Of a DNA stretch of 64,000 bases, positions 54,448 through 63,033 are shown piece after piece. Under the pieces are notes generated by a model that was given only the letters and a program-made list of their open reading frames with translations, was not told the DNA's origin and did no database searches. Source of the stretch: Mycobacterium florentinum (GTDB taxonomy: Bacteria; Actinomycetota; Actinomycetes; Mycobacteriales; Mycobacteriaceae); NCBI RefSeq assembly GCF_010730355.1, contig NZ_AP022576.1:3658001-3722000 (forward strand), given 5' to 3'. Position numbers and translations under genes: made by a program. Every line of letters starts with the position of its first letter. Position 1 is the first letter of the stretch.

Positions 54448-55281
54448 GTGCTTACCACCTCTCTAGAAGGCCTCTGGGTCCTTCAGGTACTTACGGGCAT
54501 CGAGGTCCTGGCTCCCGAGATGGGGCTGCGGCCGCATTTGCCCAGCGTCGAGCCCAAGCACAAGGCGCTGGCCCACCCGGTGACCGCGGAACTGCGGGCC
54601 GCGGGGGCCATCGACGAAACCGACTCCGTCGACGGCGCGATCGTCGAATGGCTGACCGTGCTGTCGCGCCGCGACATCGGGCTGCTGGTGCACTTCCGCC
54701 TGGCTGACGACGGCGAACCGGCGCGCGCCCTGCTCGCGAGGTTCGCGCACTGGTGGGTCGCCATCGAGCGATCGGGAGAGTTGGTCCGGATCAGCGGCGC
54801 GGGCATCGCGGACAACGAGGGCACGGCCAGCGCGGCGCTCAACGCGCAGATCGAACGTCTTTGTGGCGCAAACGATCCCGCACCCTTGCGTCCGGTCACG
54901 CTGGACGCCGATGCCATGCGTGCCGCCGCCACCGACCAGGCAGCGCTGCACGAGTTTCTGGGCAATCAAGGGCTCGACGCCGATCAGGTGCACATGCTGA
55001 AACTGGCTACCGATCCCGGTCGCTCGGCCCAGGCGTCGATCGTCGCGCTCCAGTCCGGCGTGGAAACCGGGTCGCCCACCCGGACCCATTTCGAACCGGG
55101 CGCGGTAACGATCATCGATACGCCGGAAGGTCGTGTAGTCGCCGAGCAGGTTTCGTCCGGCGGCACGAAGTGGATGATCGTCGCGCCGGGGACCAAGAGC
55201 AACATCGGTACCGCAATCAACCATATGGTGCGGCGGTTACCGGCAGAGCGGGAATGGCATTCGTACCGAAAAGTCGTGTAG
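54448..55281 (+). CDS. espG2: EspG2, ESX-2 PE-PPE chaperone
   Basis: 277 residues (276 in M. tuberculosis) from GTG 54448. EspG-family start LTTSLEGLWVLQVLTGIEVL, the central LRAAGAIDETDSVDGAIVEWL and the C-terminal GRVVAEQVSSGGTKWMIVAP are visible. EspG proteins bind the tip of PPE proteins and deliver them to the cognate ESX system. Since the ESX-2-linked PE36/PPE69 pair is missing here, its natural client may be encoded elsewhere or lost. Confidence 0.93.
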   Translation: MLTTSLEGLWVLQVLTGIEVLAPEMGLRPHLPSVEPKHKALAHPVTAELRAAGAIDETDSVDGAIVEWLTVLSRRDIGLLVHFRLADDGEPARALLARFAHWWVAIERSGELVRISGAGIADNEGTASAALNAQIERLCGANDPAPLRPVTLDADAMRAAATDQAALHEFLGNQGLDADQVHMLKLATDPGRSAQASIVALQSGVETGSPTRTHFEPGAVTIIDTPEGRVVAEQVSSGGTKWMIVAPGTKSNIGTAINHMVRRLPAEREWHSYRKVV

Positions 55282-55316
55282 TCGAAAGGCAGTGTCAAAA
55301 TGATAGCATCGGCATC

Positions 55317-56345
55317 GTGACGAGCCCGTGGACGGGCTCATCCAATTCTCCGGAACAGGGCGGACCGACTCGCCGAGAAGCGCCCGCCGCGCAGTACCAA
55401 AATCAAGACTCAGTATCCGGAACATTACGCATTTCCGATATGGTCGCCCCGCGCAAAATTCCGCCGGGCGGCGGCTGGCGCAAATTCCTTTATCAGGTGT
55501 CGGGCCACGTCATCAACTTCGGCGAATCGCCGTCGGAGAGACACTATCGCGAATTGCAGGAGCGCATCCGACGGCATATCCGCAAGCAGTACGTGGTCGG
55601 AGTCGTCTCGGGAAAGGGCGGCGTCGGTAAGACCACGATGACCGCCTGCATCGGTGCGGTATTCCGGGAGTGCCGGCCCGAGAACGTCGTCGCGATCGAC
55701 GCCGCCCCAGGCTTCGGCACGCTGGCCGGCCGGATCGACGAATCCCCGCCGGGTGACTACGCGGCCGTCCTCAATGACACCGATGTGCAGGGCTACGCGG
55801 ACATCCGAGAACACTTGGGGCAGAACAGCCTTGGACTCGACGTGCTGGCCGGCAACCGCGCGTCGGATCAGCCGCGGCCGCTGGTGGCCTCGATGTTCTC
55901 CGGAGTGCTGGCGCGGCTGCGGCGCACCCACACCGTGATCGTGGTGGATACCTCCGACGACCTCGAGCACCCCGTGATGAAGGCGGTGCTCGACGCGTGC
56001 GACACCCTGGTGTTCGTTTCCGGTCTCACCGCCGACACCTCGTTGCCGGTGACCCGTGCGATCGACTTGCTGCGCTCAATGGGCTACCACGAGCTGGTGT
56101 CTCGCAGCATGGTCATCCTGAACGATAGTCGCGACAAGTACGACGGGGAGTCGCGCACTTATCTCACCGAGCGCTTCGCACAATCGGGCGCAACGGTCGA
56201 ATTCATGCCGTATGACCCATTCCTCGCAAAAGGCGGGATTATCGATACCCGGCATGAGCTGAAGAATAAAACCCGCCTGCGCATATTCGAAATCACCGCG
56301 GCATTGGCCGACAAATACATTCCAGATGCGGACAGGCCGCGTTAA
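55317..56345 (+). CDS. MinD/ParA-like ATPase of the ESX-2 locus (Rv3888c-like)
   Basis: 342 residues (341 in Rv3888c) from GTG 55317; the frame is open far upstream inside espG2. A disordered N-terminal 40 residues precedes RISDMVAPRKIPPGGGWRKF; the SIMIBI-class P-loop is VVSGKGGVGKTTMTACIGAV, with DAAPGFGTLAG as Walker A' and TVIVVDTSDDLEHPVM as Walker B. Related to the ESX-associated EspI-type ATPases, with a role perhaps in placing or energising secretion. It overlaps eccD2 by one base (TAATG). Confidence 0.93.
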   Translation: MTSPWTGSSNSPEQGGPTRREAPAAQYQNQDSVSGTLRISDMVAPRKIPPGGGWRKFLYQVSGHVINFGESPSERHYRELQERIRRHIRKQYVVGVVSGKGGVGKTTMTACIGAVFRECRPENVVAIDAAPGFGTLAGRIDESPPGDYAAVLNDTDVQGYADIREHLGQNSLGLDVLAGNRASDQPRPLVASMFSGVLARLRRTHTVIVVDTSDDLEHPVMKAVLDACDTLVFVSGLTADTSLPVTRAIDLLRSMGYHELVSRSMVILNDSRDKYDGESRTYLTERFAQSGATVEFMPYDPFLAKGGIIDTRHELKNKTRLRIFEITAALADKYIPDADRPR

Positions 56346-57838
56346 TGACCCCGTACGTGGGTAAGGTTTCGTTTCCAGCCCGATGTGCGGTCGCGGTGGT
56401 GTGTGGAGAACACCTGGTTTCGCAGGTGTACCCGGCCTCGGTGCCCATCGAGGCGTTCATCGACAACGTCGTCGAGCTGCTCAACGAGGAACTCAAACGC
56501 CGGGGCTTCACCGGACTCGAGCCCGGCGTCGGATACGAACTCCAGAAGGCCAACGGCGTCCGGCTCGACGTCACCAAGACGTTCGACGAACTCGGCGTCG
56601 AAGACGGCGCCACACTCACCCTGGTTCCCGCGGTGGCGGGCGAATCGTTCGAGCCGCAATACGAGTCGTTGTCCACCGGTCTGGCCCGGGTCGGGAAGGG
56701 CCTGTTCGAGCCGGTGACGCTGCAAACCGCGGCGCACACCGCGTTGGTGATCCTGGCGATGGTCTCCCTAACCCTGATGGGACTGGCTGTGCGCCAACGC
56801 TTCTCGACTGACTCCCTGACGCCCACCATCGTGACCGGCGTGGCCGGCCTGCTGATCGCCGGTGGTGTGACCACGGTGTGGCGTTGGTGGCCGGGTCGCG
56901 TCGACATGGTCGACGGGCTCGGCTGGATTGCGGTACCGCTGCTCACGGTCAGCCTCGCGTCCGGCGCGCCCGGGCATGTCGGGGCCGCGCACGCGTTCAT
57001 CGCGGCCCTGACCGGTGCGGTATTGACCTGCGGAATCACCTCCGCGACAGGGCGTCACGCCAATGTGGCGGCGACAGTGGTGACCGTGCTGGGACTGGGT
57101 GGCGCGGCCGCCGCGGCCCGGATGTGGTGGCCGGTGCCGGCGCAATGGCTGGGAATGTGCACCCTTGTCGCCCTGCTACTGCTGCTGACCATGGCCCCGA
57201 CGATCGCGTTGTGGGTCGCGCGGATCCGCCCGCCGTACTTCGGGTCGATCACCGGCCGCGATTTGTTCCGGCGCAGCGCGGGTCTGCCGGCCGACGCGGT
57301 GTCGCCCGTCGAGGAGGGCGCCGACGAGGAAGCCAATTCCGATACCACTGCGCGCGGTGCCCAGATCGCGCTCGCGGCGGTCCACGCCAACAACGTCCTG
57401 ACCGGGATCTGTGCGGGCGCTGGCCTGGCCCTTCCCCTCGCGGTGTGGGCCACGCTGATGCCGGGCCAGGACCGCGGCATGCCGGCCGCCGCGCTGGCCG
57501 GACTGTTCGTGGTGATCTTCATCAGCCGGGGGCGGGCATTCGCCGACAAGCGGCAGGCGATCGCCCTGGTGTGCGGCGCGGCGGCGGCGTTGTGTGTCGG
57601 GGTCCTGAAATACGTTGTGCACGAGCCGACTTCATCGGGCTACGGCGTGCTATGGGGAGCATTGGTACTGGCCGTCTTCGGCGGGGCCGGTCTGCTGGCC
57701 GCCCTGCTGGTGCCGATCACCCGGTTCACCCCGCTGGTGCGGATGACCGCCGAATGGGTGGAGATAGCGGCGATCATCGCGGCCCTGCCGCTGGCCGCAT
57801 GGATCGGCGGATTGTTCACCTGGGTGCGCATGCGATGA
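56345..57838 (+). CDS. eccD2: EccD2, ESX-2 membrane channel component
   Basis: 497 residues (509 in M. tuberculosis). The N-terminal 100 residues form the cytosolic ubiquitin-like domain (VIDNVVELLNEELKRRGFTG region), followed by about 11 membrane helices starting near residue 125 (ALVILAMVSLTLMGLAV) and ending at AAWIGGLFTWVRM. EccD dimers surround the EccB/EccC core in ESX structures. Coupled to the previous gene by TAATG and to mycP2 by a 4-bp overlap. Confidence 0.95.
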   Translation: MTPYVGKVSFPARCAVAVVCGEHLVSQVYPASVPIEAFIDNVVELLNEELKRRGFTGLEPGVGYELQKANGVRLDVTKTFDELGVEDGATLTLVPAVAGESFEPQYESLSTGLARVGKGLFEPVTLQTAAHTALVILAMVSLTLMGLAVRQRFSTDSLTPTIVTGVAGLLIAGGVTTVWRWWPGRVDMVDGLGWIAVPLLTVSLASGAPGHVGAAHAFIAALTGAVLTCGITSATGRHANVAATVVTVLGLGGAAAAARMWWPVPAQWLGMCTLVALLLLLTMAPTIALWVARIRPPYFGSITGRDLFRRSAGLPADAVSPVEEGADEEANSDTTARGAQIALAAVHANNVLTGICAGAGLALPLAVWATLMPGQDRGMPAAALAGLFVVIFISRGRAFADKRQAIALVCGAAAALCVGVLKYVVHEPTSSGYGVLWGALVLAVFGGAGLLAALLVPITRFTPLVRMTAEWVEIAAIIAALPLAAWIGGLFTWVRMR

Positions 57839-59493
57839 CGCAGACGGCGTTCACCGCTCGCGCACTGACCCGGCGGGTAGCCGCCTTGGCGCTGACGAGC
57901 CTGCTGGTCGTCTTGATAGCGGGTCTTCCCGCAGCACAAGCGATTCCGCCGCCGGTTGTCGATCCCGGCCGGGTACCGGCCGACGGCAAGCCGGCGGCCG
58001 ACCAGCCGATGCGCCAGGCCTTCGCGTGCGCACGAACGATCACCGTGGCCGATCCGAACGTGGCCCTGCCCGCGCCCGGGTTCACGATGCTCAATGTCAG
58101 CAAGGCCTGGCAGTACTCGACCGGGAACGGGGTGCCGGTCGCGGTCATCGACACCGGCATCAATCCCAGTCGGCGGCTGCCGGTGGTCGCGGGCGGCGAC
58201 TACATCATGGGCGGGGACGGACTGAGCGACTGCGACGCGCACGGAACCGTCGTGGCGTCGTTGATCGCCGCTGCGCCGCAAGGAACTCCGATGCCCGCCC
58301 CGATGCCGAGCGCCCCGGCCTTCCCGCCACCGGCGGGCCCACCGCCGACCGATGCGGGTGCGCCGCCGCCCGGCGGACCACCGCCGCCGCCTGCGCCTGC
58401 GCCGCCGCCGTCGCCGGTGACGATCACCCAAACGGTGGCCCCGCCGCCGCCACCGCCCCCACCCGACGCTCCCGCGAACGGGCCTGGGGACCCGGCGCCC
58501 GGCCAGCCCGACGATCCCGAGGTGCCACCGCCGCCGCCGGGCGCTCCCGACGGCGTCGCCGGCGTCGCCCCGCACGCGACCGTCATCTCCATCCGGCAGT
58601 CCTCGCGCGCGTTCGAGCCGGTGAATCCCGGCGGCGGCGACTTCGAGGGACGCAAGAAGGCCGGCACCATCGCGACACTGGCCAGCGCCATCGTGCATGC
58701 CGCGAACATGGGCGCCAAGGTGATCAATATCAGTGTGACAGCGTGTGTTTCGGCCGCCGACCCGCTGGATCAGGGCGCCATCGGCGCCGCCGTCTGGTAC
58801 GCGGCCACGGTCAAGGACGCGGTGATCGTCGCCGCGGCCGGCAATGACAGCGAAGACGGCTGCGCCCAGAACCCGACGTTCGACCCGCTCAACGCTTCCG
58901 ATCCGCGCGACTGGCATCAGGTCAAGACGGTGTCGTCGCCGTCCTGGTTCTCCGATTACGTGCTGTCGGTGGGTGCGGTCGACAACACCGGCGCACCGAT
59001 CAACAAGAGCCTGGCCGGGCCTTGGGTGGCCGCGGCGGCACCGGGCGTCGGCGTCATGGGGTTGTCCCCGGAAACCGGCGGACCGGCGAATGCCTACCCG
59101 CCGATCCGCCCGGGCGAGAAGAACATGCCGTTCTGGGGAACCAGCTTTTCCGCGGCATACGTCAGCGGGGTGGCCGCCTTGGTGCGGGCCAAGTATCCGG
59201 GACTGTCCGCACACCAGATCATCAACAGGATTCTGCAGACCGCACACAATCCACCCCGCGGAGTCGACAACCAGGTTGGTTACGGCGTGGTCGATCCGGT
59301 GGCCGCACTGACATTCGATGTGCCTCCGGGAGAACGGCTTTCACCGTCGGCCGCGAGCCGCATCGTCCATCCCGCACCGCCGCCGGCGCCACCCGACCAC
59401 CGCGCCCGCAACGTGGCATTGGTCTTTGCCGGCGTGGTGGCGGCGGCCATCGCGGTGGTCTCGTTGATCGTTCGAGCGCGGCGGGAGCGATGA
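57835..59493 (+). CDS. mycP2: MycP2, ESX-2 mycosin protease
   Basis: 552 residues (550 in M. tuberculosis). A signal peptide (to about residue 38) is followed by a subtilisin-type domain with the full catalytic triad: D106 in VAVIDTGI, H136 in DAHGTVVAS, S437 in FWGTSFSAAY. A long Pro-rich insertion (about residues 155-240, rich in PPPPP) is typical of the MycP2 loop. A C-terminal membrane helix (about 525-547, NVALVFAGVVAAAIAVVSLI) anchors it, with RARRER facing the cytoplasm. Mycosins are needed for ESX complex stability. It overlaps eccE2 by 4 bp. Confidence 0.96.
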   Translation: MTQTAFTARALTRRVAALALTSLLVVLIAGLPAAQAIPPPVVDPGRVPADGKPAADQPMRQAFACARTITVADPNVALPAPGFTMLNVSKAWQYSTGNGVPVAVIDTGINPSRRLPVVAGGDYIMGGDGLSDCDAHGTVVASLIAAAPQGTPMPAPMPSAPAFPPPAGPPPTDAGAPPPGGPPPPPAPAPPPSPVTITQTVAPPPPPPPPDAPANGPGDPAPGQPDDPEVPPPPPGAPDGVAGVAPHATVISIRQSSRAFEPVNPGGGDFEGRKKAGTIATLASAIVHAANMGAKVINISVTACVSAADPLDQGAIGAAVWYAATVKDAVIVAAAGNDSEDGCAQNPTFDPLNASDPRDWHQVKTVSSPSWFSDYVLSVGAVDNTGAPINKSLAGPWVAAAAPGVGVMGLSPETGGPANAYPPIRPGEKNMPFWGTSFSAAYVSGVAALVRAKYPGLSAHQIINRILQTAHNPPRGVDNQVGYGVVDPVAALTFDVPPGERLSPSAASRIVHPAPPPAPPDHRARNVALVFAGVVAAAIAVVSLIVRARRER

Positions 59494-61031
59494 CGGCCGC
59501 CACGAAGCTGACGATCATCGTCGCGATCTTCCTCGCCGCCCTCGTCGGATGGGCAGCGGGTGGATACCCCGGTGCGGCAGCGGGTTTGGTGATCGGAATC
59601 GCCGTCGGCGTGATTCGGTGGCGGGGCCAGCCGATCTGGTCCTGGCTGATTCTGTGGTTGCGGCGGCGGCGGCCGATCGCGTGGACCGAGCCGCTCACGG
59701 TGGCCAATGACCGGGCCGGCGGTGGTATCCGCTACCAGGACGGCGTCGCGGTAGCGGCGGTCCAGGTGCTCGGAAAGGCCCATACCCCAACGTTGTTCAC
59801 CGGGTCGACCGCAACCTACACCGACAACTCGTTCGACATCACCGAGCTGATGCCGCTGCTGCACCAGTCCCTCGGCCTCACCCTGGATTCGCTCAGCGTC
59901 GTCACCGCGGGAGCCCGCCGGCGCAACACCGGTGACTACCCGCGCGTGTACGACACGTTGATCGGTACGCCGCCGTATGCAGGCCGGCGTGAAACCTGGC
60001 TCATCGTGCGCATCTCGGCCCTCGACAATGTCGAGGCGCTGCGCGGGCGCACCTCGGTGGGCACCGCGACGCTGGCCGCCGCCCAGCGGATCAGTGCGGC
60101 ACTGCGCCAGCACGGCATACGCGCCAAGGTCGCGACGGCCACCGACATCGTCGAGATGGAACGGCGGCTGGGCCGCTCCGCGCTGGACGCCTCGAATCGG
60201 CGCTGGCGCTCGGTGCGCGGCGACAGCGGTTGGTTGACCACCTATTGGTACCGGCCCGGGGACATCACGTCGGAGAAACTGGCGGAGGCGTGGTCGGCGC
60301 GCGTCGACGGGATCGTGCAGAACGTCACGCTTTTCAGCGACGGCTCCGCGACCGCCACCGTGACCGTGCGCAGCGCCCAACCACCGACGGCGTCGTTGAG
60401 CATGCGGCTGCGGACCCTGCGGGGTGAGCAGGCCCAAGCCGTCGCCGCCAGCCTGTGCGGTCCGTTGCCGCGGCTGCGCGGCATCCGTCGCGGCGCACTG
60501 CGCGGCCCGCTGGTCGTGCCGATCGGACCGTCGGGTGTGCTGCTCGGCAAGGTCGCCGGGGGCAACCGCATGCTGCTGCCGCTCGACGACGCCGGGGAGT
60601 TCAGCCGGGTGCACGTCGCCGCGGAGGACGCGCTGGCCAAGCGGTTCATCATCCGCCTGGCCGGTGCCGGCGAACGGATCACCGTGCACACTCGAAACAT
60701 GCAGCGGTGGGCCAGTGTTCGGATGCCGGACATCGCCGTGACCGATCAGCCGAAGCCGGTGTCGGGCACCACGGTCAGCATCGTCGACGGCAGCATGTCG
60801 CCGGCGCCGCGACCGAACACCCTCATTTCGATCGGAGGGCCGGGCGAGCCCTACCGGGGGACCGCGAATGTGCTGATCACCCAGACGGGTCCCGCGACGG
60901 TCGACGTGATCGCGGCGGAGGGTCACCTGCACACGGTCGAAGTCGAGCTGTTCCGCGCCGAGAATCGATACGTATCGTCGGAACCGATGGCATTGCGAAC
61001 CCCTGATCTCGAAGCGGCGGATACCCCATGA
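59490..61031 (+). CDS. eccE2: EccE2, ESX-2 membrane component
   Basis: 513 residues (537 in M. tuberculosis). Two N-terminal membrane helices (about 5-25 and 29-48, KLTIIVAIFLAALVGWAAGG) are followed by the periplasmic EccE domain with WTEPLTVANDRAGGG, the STATYTDNSFDITELMPLL region and a second half with GVLLGKVAGGNRMLLPL. EccE sits at the edge of the ESX ring and binds MycP. It is coupled on both sides by 4-bp overlaps. Confidence 0.94.
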   Translation: MTAATKLTIIVAIFLAALVGWAAGGYPGAAAGLVIGIAVGVIRWRGQPIWSWLILWLRRRRPIAWTEPLTVANDRAGGGIRYQDGVAVAAVQVLGKAHTPTLFTGSTATYTDNSFDITELMPLLHQSLGLTLDSLSVVTAGARRRNTGDYPRVYDTLIGTPPYAGRRETWLIVRISALDNVEALRGRTSVGTATLAAAQRISAALRQHGIRAKVATATDIVEMERRLGRSALDASNRRWRSVRGDSGWLTTYWYRPGDITSEKLAEAWSARVDGIVQNVTLFSDGSATATVTVRSAQPPTASLSMRLRTLRGEQAQAVAASLCGPLPRLRGIRRGALRGPLVVPIGPSGVLLGKVAGGNRMLLPLDDAGEFSRVHVAAEDALAKRFIIRLAGAGERITVHTRNMQRWASVRMPDIAVTDQPKPVSGTTVSIVDGSMSPAPRPNTLISIGGPGEPYRGTANVLITQTGPATVDVIAAEGHLHTVEVELFRAENRYVSSEPMALRTPDLEAADTP

Positions 61032-62878
61032 CCAGCAGCACGACGCCGGCCGCCGCGCGTAAATATTTCGACGCGGCGATGGCGTTGCTCGACAGCGACG
61101 TCACCGCGGCCGCGGCCCGGTTCCGGGAGGCAACCGAAGTCGACCCGTCGATGGCCGACGCCTGGCTCGGCCGGATCGCCGCCGGTGACGAGGCGTTGTC
61201 GACCGTCGAACAGCTTTACAACTACGGCAGCCGGCTGCACCGGGAGACCAACCGGATCGGGGCGCGCCTGTCGGCACCGATCAAAGCCGGTCCGTATCTG
61301 TCGATTTCGGTGACCGAGGCCTCGCACGCCGGCCTGGCGCTGGCAAGCGCCCTCATCGACGATCGGCAATACGAGAAAGCCGAAGCGCTGCTCGGGGATT
61401 CGACGCTGCTGGATACCTGGGAAAACCACCAGTGGAAGCAGTACATCGAGTCCTACCTGATGTTCGCGACGCAACGGTGGCCGGACGTGATCGCGGTGGC
61501 CGCGGCCATCTTGCCGCCGCAGGCCATCATCATGTCGGCCGTCACCGCGGCCACTTGCACGCTGGCCGCGCACGCCGCCGCGCATCTCGGCCAGGCGCGG
61601 GTCGCGCTGGAATGGACCGACCGCGTCGAGCTGCGCTCCGGGTTCGGTGGGCCGACCGAGACGCGGCGTCAACACCTCGAAACCGTAGTCACCGCAGTCG
61701 ATCCCACCGACTTCCCGTTGATCGCGGCCGACCTTGCTTACGTGCGGGGAATGGCGCATCGCCAGCTCGGCGAGGAGCCCAAGGCGCAGATCTGGTTGTC
61801 CAAAGCCACGATCAACGGAGCATTGATCGAGCCCGCCAAGCAAGCGCTGGCCGATCCCGCGCTGCAACTGGTCGTCACCGATGAGGACGCGATCAGTTCT
61901 CGTAGCAACAAATGGGATGTGACCACCGAGCTGTCGGAGCAGCAGCGACAGGAGGAGGAGCACCAAGAGCGGCGCACCGAACTCCTGCAGGAGGGTCGCG
62001 CGCTGCTCGACAACCAGGTCGGATTGGCCGACGTCAAACGCGCGGTCGCCGAACTGGAAGATCAGATCGAGGTGCGGGCGCTGCGACTGGCGGCGGGGCT
62101 GCCGGTGGCCAACCAGACCAACCACATGCTGTTGGTCGGTCCGCCCGGCACCGGTAAGACCACCACCGCCGAGGCGCTGGGCAAGATCTACGCCGGGCTG
62201 GGCATCGTGCGGCATCCGGAGATCGTCGAAGTCAAGCGGGCCGATTTCTGCGGAGAGCACATCGGCGCATCGGGACCGAAGACCAACGAGCTGATCAACC
62301 GGTCGCTGGGCCGCATCCTGTTCATGGACGAGTTCTATTCGCTGGTCGAACGCCACCAGGACGGTCGGCCGGACATGATCGGCATGGAGGCGGTCAACCA
62401 GCTGCTGGTCGCGCTCGAGGTGCACCGGTTCGACTTCTGCTTCATCGGCGCGGGATACGAGAAGGAAGTCGACGAATTCCTCACCGTGAACCCGGGTCTG
62501 GCGGGCCGGTTCAACCGCAAACTGCGATTCGAGTCCTATACGCCCGACGAGTTGGTGGAAATCGCCGTCCGCTACGGCAAACCGCGTGCCACGGTTCTCG
62601 ATCCCGCGACCGCCGAGGCGCTGAAAGCCGCGTGCGCGACGCTGCGCGGCTATCGTGCGCCCGATGGCCAGCACGGCATCGACGCCATGCATAACGGTCG
62701 GTTCGCGCGCAATGTCGTTGAGCGCGCGGAGCGGCTCCGGGACTCGCGGGTGGCCGCACAGCATCGCGTCGACAAAGGGTCGGTGACGGTGGAGGATCTG
62801 CAAACGCTACGTACCCAGGACGTCGTTGCGGCGGTGAAGGACGCGTGTGCGGAAAAGCATGTGCCGATAGTGCTTTGA
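61028..62878 (+). CDS. eccA2: EccA2, cytosolic AAA+ ATPase of ESX-2
   Basis: 616 residues (619 in M. tuberculosis). The N-terminal half is a TPR-like helical array (AARFREATEVDPSMADAWLG onward to about residue 290); a coiled linker (LSEQQRQEEEHQERRTELLQ) leads to a CbxX/CfqX-type AAA+ domain with Walker A GPPGTGKT at 371-378 and Walker B in RILFMDEFYSL. It recycles EspG from PE/PPE complexes and acts on ESX substrates. It is the last gene of the ESX-2 series. Confidence 0.95.
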   Translation: MTSSTTPAAARKYFDAAMALLDSDVTAAAARFREATEVDPSMADAWLGRIAAGDEALSTVEQLYNYGSRLHRETNRIGARLSAPIKAGPYLSISVTEASHAGLALASALIDDRQYEKAEALLGDSTLLDTWENHQWKQYIESYLMFATQRWPDVIAVAAAILPPQAIIMSAVTAATCTLAAHAAAHLGQARVALEWTDRVELRSGFGGPTETRRQHLETVVTAVDPTDFPLIAADLAYVRGMAHRQLGEEPKAQIWLSKATINGALIEPAKQALADPALQLVVTDEDAISSRSNKWDVTTELSEQQRQEEEHQERRTELLQEGRALLDNQVGLADVKRAVAELEDQIEVRALRLAAGLPVANQTNHMLLVGPPGTGKTTTAEALGKIYAGLGIVRHPEIVEVKRADFCGEHIGASGPKTNELINRSLGRILFMDEFYSLVERHQDGRPDMIGMEAVNQLLVALEVHRFDFCFIGAGYEKEVDEFLTVNPGLAGRFNRKLRFESYTPDELVEIAVRYGKPRATVLDPATAEALKAACATLRGYRAPDGQHGIDAMHNGRFARNVVERAERLRDSRVAAQHRVDKGSVTVEDLQTLRTQDVVAAVKDACAEKHVPIVL

Positions 62879-62940
62879 TCAGGCACTAACCGCTCGCGAA
62901 TTTGCTCGGGCCCCCGGTGGCCAGCGTTGCGGGAAACGCG

Positions 62941-62968
62941 TTGTCCCCGCGGCCGAAAAGCTTAAGAT
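62941..62968 (+). promoter_or_regulatory. Candidate promoter of mycP1
   Basis: TTGTCC (62941-62946), a 16-bp spacer and TAAGAT (62963-62968) form a sigma-A-type promoter about 65 bp before the mycP1 start, in the 155-bp gap that divides the ESX-2 series from mycP1. Confidence 0.5.
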
Positions 62969-63033
62969 GCACGCAGGCCCGCGACCGGGACAGTGCGGTC
63001 ACGAAACCAGGCTGACGAATGGAGCGTCCGGCG

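Noticed and set aside
57640..62803. Minus-strand open frames of 535-626 codons across mycP2, eccE2 and eccA2
   Set aside because: Antisense GC artefacts with Arg/His-rich products; the plus-strand genes are coupled and motif-complete.
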